This document shows positions 59,491-64,000 of a DNA stretch of 64,000 bases, in pieces (position 1 is the stretch's first letter; each line of letters begins with the position of its first letter). Source of the DNA: UBA1181 sp045617845 (GTDB taxonomy: Bacteria > Bacteroidota > Bacteroidia > Bacteroidales > Paludibacteraceae); NCBI GenBank assembly GCA_045617845.1, contig JAZLJL010000004.1, positions 34,667-98,666 of the forward strand. The letters are read 5' to 3'. The translations under genes and the position numbers were made by a program. A model generated the notes under the pieces. It ran no database searches, was not told the DNA's origin, and worked only from the letters and a program-made list of their open reading frames with translations.

Positions 59491-62400
59491 TCACTCCTCT
59501 GGTCTGTTCGTTTTAACATATTGCGTCGGTGTCATGCCAAACTTTTCCGAGAAGCAGTTGCTGAAGTATTTTGGATCGGTGAATCCGCAGCTGTAGGCGA
59601 CATCTGAGATGTTGTGTTTGCCGCTCAGCAGGATGTCTGCCGCATGTTGTAGCCTTACCGCTTTGATGTATTCCGAAGGTGAACAACCGGTGATGGCTTT
59701 GAACTTACGGAAGAGTTGCACGCGGCTGAGGGCTGTCTTCTCCGCAAGGAATTCCACCGTGAGGTTGGTCTCCGAAATATTTTCGCTGATCGTCTCGTTA
59801 ATCTTTCTGAGAAATTGGTCGTCTTGGCTTTCGGGAATCTCCATCTTAGGCATGCTGAGCACGCTTCGTCTGACGTGTTCCCTTTGCAGCTCCTTGTTCT
59901 TCAGCATAGCCGCCACTTTCGCCTTCAGGATGTTACCGTTGAATGGCTTGGTGACGTAATCGTCCGCACCTAGGTTGATGCCTTCGATTTGGTTGTCCAC
60001 TGTCGCTTCCGTGGTTAGGAGAATGACAGGGATGTGTTGCGTCAGTTGTTCTTCTTTGATTTTATGGCAGAATGTTTTTCCGTCCATTTCAGGCATCACG
60101 ACGTCGGAGATGATGATGTCCGGAATCTCTCTTTGGGCGATTTCGAAGGCGGCTCTGCCATTGTTGGCTGTGAGCACGTCGTACCAATCGGAGAATAGGT
60201 CGGCGAGGTAAGCCCTTATCTCGTCGTTATCGTCCACAATCAACAACTTGTATTGCTTCGTGTCGGTTCCGCTTGTTTCCGTCGTGAGCGTAGCCGTCGA
60301 TTCCGTCATGACGTTCGCTTGGTCGAGCGTGCCTTTCGGGAAGTGTAGCGTGAAGGTAGTTCCTTCTCCTTTGACGCTGGTGATTTCCCAGCGGCCATTG
60401 TTCTTTTGTATGAATTCGTGGCAGATCATCAGACCTAAGCCTGAACCTTTCTCGTTGTTAGTTCCGAAGGTCGATTCGAGATGTTTTTCTTCCGTTAATT
60501 TTTTGATCTGTTCCTCGTCCATTCCGACGCCGTTGTCGGTGATGGACCAACGGATTTCCTCGTCTTCCTCACTGTTTTGTATGACTATTTTTCCTCCATT
60601 AGGAGTGAATTTGATGGCGTTGTTGAGTAGGTTTCGTATGATGGAGGAGACCATTCTTTGGTCGATATGCGCCGAGTGTGTCGCTTGGTTCTGCAGTGTC
60701 ACCTCTATCTCTTTCTCGTTCAGAAGGTTCTGTAGAAGTGTGATACTCTCTCTGGTGAGAGCGTCCAGATAGTAGTCGGAAGGGGAGAAGAGGCTTGTTT
60801 TGTTTTGAATTCTTGCCCATTCGAGCAGGTTTTCCATCTGGTCTTGTAGTTTCTTCGCCGATTTGAAAGTCTGTTGCACCTTGATGTTCTGTTCCTCTTG
60901 GTTGTATTGCCTATTAGGTGAGGTAAGGAGAGAGAGGTTGCCGACGATGGCGGTGACAGGGTTGCGGAGGTCGTGGGCGATGATGGATATGATACGGTCC
61001 TTTAGGTTCAGCGTCTCGTCCAATTGTTTGTTCTGTTGCTCGATTTTTTTGTTCTTGACGCTCAATTCGTCCGTCCTTTCCGCCACTAGTTTCTCCAACT
61101 CTTCCTGACGTTGCCTCATCTGCCTTTCCCTAAGTTTAAATATGCAGTGGATGATTAGGATGATGAATGCGATGGCCATGATTCTGAACCACCATGTCTG
61201 CCACCAAGCTGGGGCGATGATGATGGTAAGTGGTTTGGAAGTGGAGCATCTCTCTCCGTTTTGTTCGCATACTTTCACGAGGAAGGTGTAAGTTCCGGCG
61301 TTTAAGTTGGTGAAGGAGGCTCTGCGCTCTTTTCCTACGAAGATCCATTGTGCGTTGAGGCCCTTCATCGAATAGAAGTAGTTGAGGTTTTCTGTCTGAC
61401 CGTAGTCGATGCCGAAATATTCAATGCCGATATGGTTTTGGTCGTGGTTGAGCCGTATGGTATCGGTGAAGGTAAGTGTTTTTTTCAGAAGGTTCTCCTC
61501 GCCGATTTTGATTTTCTCTCCGTTGATGAAGAGGTCTTTGATGTAGACGGCTGGTTCGTATTGTCCCTTCGAAATGATTGCATTAGGATTGAAGGAGAAG
61601 AATCCGTTGTTGCTACCGAGATAGATTTCACCCGATTGGGTTTTGTAGATGGCGTTGGCGGCGAACGAGTAGCCTTCAAGGTCATCGGCCATATCGAAGT
61701 GGCATATAAGGTTTTCGTCCGGGTTGAATAGAATCACCTCGTTGGTGGCGGTAATCCAAAGGTTGCCGTCGTTGTCTTCGGTTATGGCGTTCAGGTTGTG
61801 CGGCAGATGGTACTCATCCTCCTGAAGATAGGAGAAGGTCTGTTCCGTTTCGTCGAAGATGTTCAGCCCGCCTGTTGTGGTGATGAGCCATATTCTTCCC
61901 TTGCTGTCGCAGAAGCACATTTTCGATTCGTTTTGCGCTAGCGTCACGTTTTTGCTGTTCTTGGTGAATATATCCTTCTTCCCGTTGTGATGGCAGACCA
62001 CGCCGTCGCTTGTGCAGATCCACAGCCTTCCTTTGCTGTCTCGTGTGATATGGCTTGCCCATTGTGGATTTTCGGCTGAGCAGATGCCTGATTCGCAGTT
62101 AAGTTTACTGGTGACGTTTCCTGTGGCGTCGTTTATGAGGAAGATGCCCGCACCATCGGTCGCGGCCCATACGGAATCGCCTTCGACCAATAGGTTGTGG
62201 ATGTTGTTGGTCGGTAAGGAGTTTTCTGAGTCGCCTTTTGTGTAAATCTTTCTCTCCCCGGTTTGTGTGTTGTATTTCGTCACACCGATGTTGCTGTTAC
62301 CCCATGAGGCGATCCAGTATTCGTTCTCTTTTCCTTGTTTGACGTCGAGTATGATATTACCGAAAGCCTTTTCGTGGCTGAAAAGGTACGTGCTCTTTTT

Positions 62401-63522
62401 TTGTTGGTTCAGTCCACCTCCGTCGGTGCCTATGAACATTGCCCCGTCATTTTCCGCGAAGCAGGTCACGGCGTTGTTGGAGATGCTCTTCGGATTTTCG
62501 CTACTATGCTTGAAATAATCGAAACTATTGGCGGTGGAACCAGAGAAGAATAGCCAATAGTGGTGCGTACCGACCCAAAGGTTATGTCTGCTGTCCTCTG
62601 TGAAGCTGTTGATGGTTAGTCTGTCCACGGTGGCTGGGAATATGATTCCTTTGTCCGAGACGTCATGAAGAAGCGGGTCGTAGAAGAGCAGTTTGCCGTT
62701 GACGAAACCGATCCAGACTCTTTTCTTTGAATCCTCGTAAGTCTTTGCCACAAAATTGCTTGGTATGAGGTCGGGATGGGTCTCTCTTGAAAAGGAGCGG
62801 ATTGTATTCTTTTTCGGATTGTAAAGCAATAAACCTTCGTTCCTTGTGCCTATGTGGAACGAACCGTCGGAGGCGATGGTGATGTTTTGGATGTGTGGGT
62901 CATGTTCTTTCCCTTTTGGGAAGGGAAGTGAGATGTGAGAAAGCTGTTTGGTTTCGATGTCGAACGTGTATAGACCTTCTTGTTGCGAGCCAATCCAAAG
63001 TTTGTTCTTCTCCATGGCCATGCTGCTGAATATGTAGGGCAGTTCATGTCTGGCGAGCACTTGTGCGTCCGGACCTAGCTCGAAAATGCCGTATTGGGTC
63101 AGGATCCATAGATGATGGCTTTTGTCCTCTGCGATTCCGTTTATGTAGGAGTCGCAAACTTTCATGTCTATGTGCTTGTATTTGTTGATTTTTTGGTCGT
63201 ATATCGCTAAACCTTTGTCTGTGCAGACCCATAATCTTTGTTGGGAGTCCTCGAATAGTTTCCTGAAATTGTTGTAGTATATTTCTGCTGAGGAATCCTG
63301 CTCGCATTTGGTGTATTCGTATCCGTTGTATTTGATCAGACCGTTTTCGGTGGCGAGCCACATGATTCCGTAACTGTCCGAAAAGATGTCGTTGATGTTG
63401 CTGCATGGCGTGTTCGATTGCGCTTTTAGTGCTGAGAAGCGCATTGTCTCTCCGTATAATGGTTTAGTGACGACGGTTAGACATAAGAATATTATGGTGT
63501 ATAAAATGTTATGCTTTCGCAT
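59491..63522 (-). CDS. Hybrid two-component sensor/regulator (HTCS)
   Basis: 1343 residues, a sensor kinase and its response regulator in one chain. Signal peptide 1-24; about 14 Reg_prop-type propeller blades to ~650 (SDSYGIMWLATENGLIKY, DSKGRLWICTSDG); Y_Y_Y domain about 690-770 (IGIEYFGIDY, GTYTFLVKV); membrane helix 778-797; coiled coil; HisKA with His850 (IIAHDLRNPVTA); ATPase domain with N boxes near 965 and DNGVG 996-1000; receiver 1090-1205 with phospho-acceptor Asp1140 (DIIISDVVMPEMDG) and Lys in TKPF; AraC helix-turn-helix 1240-1340 (ISDVAYSCGFTDPKYFSNCF). HTCS proteins usually control polysaccharide utilisation loci; no susC, susD or glycosidase gene is on the left, so the target lies to the right or elsewhere. 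It is autonomous, with a TAATTTTG box at 63564-63571. Confidence 0.96.
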   Translation of the reverse strand: MRKHNILYTIIFLCLTVVTKPLYGETMRFSALKAQSNTPCSNINDIFSDSYGIMWLATENGLIKYNGYEYTKCEQDSSAEIYYNNFRKLFEDSQQRLWVCTDKGLAIYDQKINKYKHIDMKVCDSYINGIAEDKSHHLWILTQYGIFELGPDAQVLARHELPYIFSSMAMEKNKLWIGSQQEGLYTFDIETKQLSHISLPFPKGKEHDPHIQNITIASDGSFHIGTRNEGLLLYNPKKNTIRSFSRETHPDLIPSNFVAKTYEDSKKRVWIGFVNGKLLFYDPLLHDVSDKGIIFPATVDRLTINSFTEDSRHNLWVGTHHYWLFFSGSTANSFDYFKHSSENPKSISNNAVTCFAENDGAMFIGTDGGGLNQQKKSTYLFSHEKAFGNIILDVKQGKENEYWIASWGNSNIGVTKYNTQTGERKIYTKGDSENSLPTNNIHNLLVEGDSVWAATDGAGIFLINDATGNVTSKLNCESGICSAENPQWASHITRDSKGRLWICTSDGVVCHHNGKKDIFTKNSKNVTLAQNESKMCFCDSKGRIWLITTTGGLNIFDETEQTFSYLQEDEYHLPHNLNAITEDNDGNLWITATNEVILFNPDENLICHFDMADDLEGYSFAANAIYKTQSGEIYLGSNNGFFSFNPNAIISKGQYEPAVYIKDLFINGEKIKIGEENLLKKTLTFTDTIRLNHDQNHIGIEYFGIDYGQTENLNYFYSMKGLNAQWIFVGKERRASFTNLNAGTYTFLVKVCEQNGERCSTSKPLTIIIAPAWWQTWWFRIMAIAFIILIIHCIFKLRERQMRQRQEELEKLVAERTDELSVKNKKIEQQNKQLDETLNLKDRIISIIAHDLRNPVTAIVGNLSLLTSPNRQYNQEEQNIKVQQTFKSAKKLQDQMENLLEWARIQNKTSLFSPSDYYLDALTRESITLLQNLLNEKEIEVTLQNQATHSAHIDQRMVSSIIRNLLNNAIKFTPNGGKIVIQNSEEDEEIRWSITDNGVGMDEEQIKKLTEEKHLESTFGTNNEKGSGLGLMICHEFIQKNNGRWEITSVKGEGTTFTLHFPKGTLDQANVMTESTATLTTETSGTDTKQYKLLIVDDNDEIRAYLADLFSDWYDVLTANNGRAAFEIAQREIPDIIISDVVMPEMDGKTFCHKIKEEQLTQHIPVILLTTEATVDNQIEGINLGADDYVTKPFNGNILKAKVAAMLKNKELQREHVRRSVLSMPKMEIPESQDDQFLRKINETISENISETNLTVEFLAEKTALSRVQLFRKFKAITGCSPSEYIKAVRLQHAADILLSGKHNISDVAYSCGFTDPKYFSNCFSEKFGMTPTQYVKTNRPEE

Positions 63523-63563
63523 GCTTTGCTCAATTTTATTTTTTTTTCATTCAGGAAACAATG

Positions 63564-63571
63564 CAAAATTA
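63564..63571 (-). promoter_or_regulatory. -7 box of the HTCS gene
   Basis: TAATTTTG on the minus strand, an exact TAnnTTTG match, 42 bases before the start codon at 63522. Confidence 0.5.
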
Positions 63572-63737
63572 TATATTTTGCGTAACTTTTCCAAGTCGGA
63601 TTTTGCTTCTCTCTATGTATTAATGCATACTTGTTTCGATATTTGTTAATTGTTTCAAATATAAGTGATGAGGTGGAAAAATTTTTTTTCTCTCTCTATG
63701 ATGATATAGTGTGAATGGTTTAATAAGTATAAAACTA

Positions 63738-64000
63738 TTATTCGTAATAACTGATTTGGTAAATGTCCGCAGGTGAAACTTTTTCAACACGGATTAGATT
63801 ATCATGGTCGTCATAATGGTAGTAGGAGCATGTGATGGCTGTTCCCTTATGGCAATAACATCTGCGTATTAATCTATCTTTTTCGTCATATTTAAGTTTC
63901 TCGTAATAGTCTTTGTTAACTTCATGATGGTTTTCATCATATTGTTTAATCACGACTTTCCCTCCTTTTTTATGATGATAAATATATATTCCTATGTTCG
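63738..64000 (-). CDS. Partial protein with YD-like repeats (runs off the right edge)
   Basis: The frame is open from its stop at 63738 to the window edge, giving at least 87 codons, although the only start inside the window would be a GTG at 63953. Translated, the visible C-terminus reads ...IYHHKKGGKVVIKQYDENHHEVNKDYYEKLKYDEKDRLIRRCYCHKGTAITCSYYHYDDHDNLIRVEKVS. The units YDEKDRLIRR and YDDHDNLIRVEK resemble short YD-type repeats of secreted Bacteroidetes proteins. It is AT-rich, unlike the neighbouring HTCS gene. Function unknown; the rest lies to the right of the window. Confidence 0.55.
   Translation of the reverse strand, partial: NIGIYIYHHKKGGKVVIKQYDENHHEVNKDYYEKLKYDEKDRLIRRCYCHKGTAITCSYYHYDDHDNLIRVEKVSPADIYQISYYE

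Overview
The window looks like a chromosomal segment of a Bacteroidota bacterium, most likely order Bacteroidales. The evidence is a fused nuoC-nuoD reading frame after nuoA-nuoB, a complete Bat aerotolerance operon, a murF-alanine racemase fusion, carboxynorspermidine decarboxylase, DsbD with a C-terminal thioredoxin domain, a type IX secretion plug-like (DUF5103) protein, and a hybrid two-component sensor with Reg_prop propeller and AraC output. Many genes are also preceded by the Bacteroidetes -7 promoter element TAnnTTTG. I see no insertion sequence, integrase, phage gene, CRISPR array or rRNA. Family or genus cannot be settled from the sequence alone.

Layout. 1-1673 (minus): start of the complex I operon, nuoA-nuoB-nuoCD, running off the left edge. 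2143-4566 (plus): aspartokinase and an EamA permease. 4727-6926 (minus): a lipoprotein, tRNA-Leu(GAG), tRNA-Gly(GCC) and nspC. 7033-12301 (plus): gltX-waaA, tRNA-Ser(GCT), mltG and a DUF4253-like protein. 12386-17221 (minus): an SDR/AMP-ligase pair and parE-rpiB. 17448-18495 (plus): a broken secreted lipocalin-like gene. 18561-27295 (minus): the Bat operon, moxR-DUF58-orfX-batA-batB-batC-batD-batE. 27558-32409 (minus): a HU/LysM membrane protein with its HU partner, then nitroreductase and dsbD. 32508-41633 (plus): PagL-like deacylase, lipoprotein, AICAR transformylase, small membrane protein plus Skp-like chaperone, UspA-like protein, a His/Pro/Ala-rich DUF6515-like protein, a candidate small RNA, and tex. 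41716-50642 (minus): cysteine-repeat protein 1, nhaD, tonB, and the operon rimM-rlmB-rluA-orf-dipeptidyl peptidase III. 50777-52811 (plus): ttcA and the T9SS plug-like protein. 52903-55779 (minus): tsaD and cysteine-repeat protein 2. 56018-59381 (plus): VC0807-like membrane protein and murF-alr. 59491-64000 (minus): the hybrid two-component regulator and a partial gene.

How the genes work together. Most of the window is housekeeping: respiration, tRNA charging and modification, rRNA modification, peptidoglycan and LPS synthesis, purine synthesis and envelope protein folding. Transcription units are well delimited, with intrinsic terminators at most convergent junctions and -7 boxes (TAnnTTTG or TAnnTTCG) 5 to 65 bases before many starts. 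The less ordinary parts are the paralogous pair of secreted proteins built from 26-residue double-cysteine repeats, the HU-transmembrane-LysM protein that could join nucleoid and cell wall, the doubly damaged gene at 17448-18495 with a 13-bp perfect inverted repeat at its frame break, and a short promoter-to-terminator unit with no open reading frame at 39223-39362.
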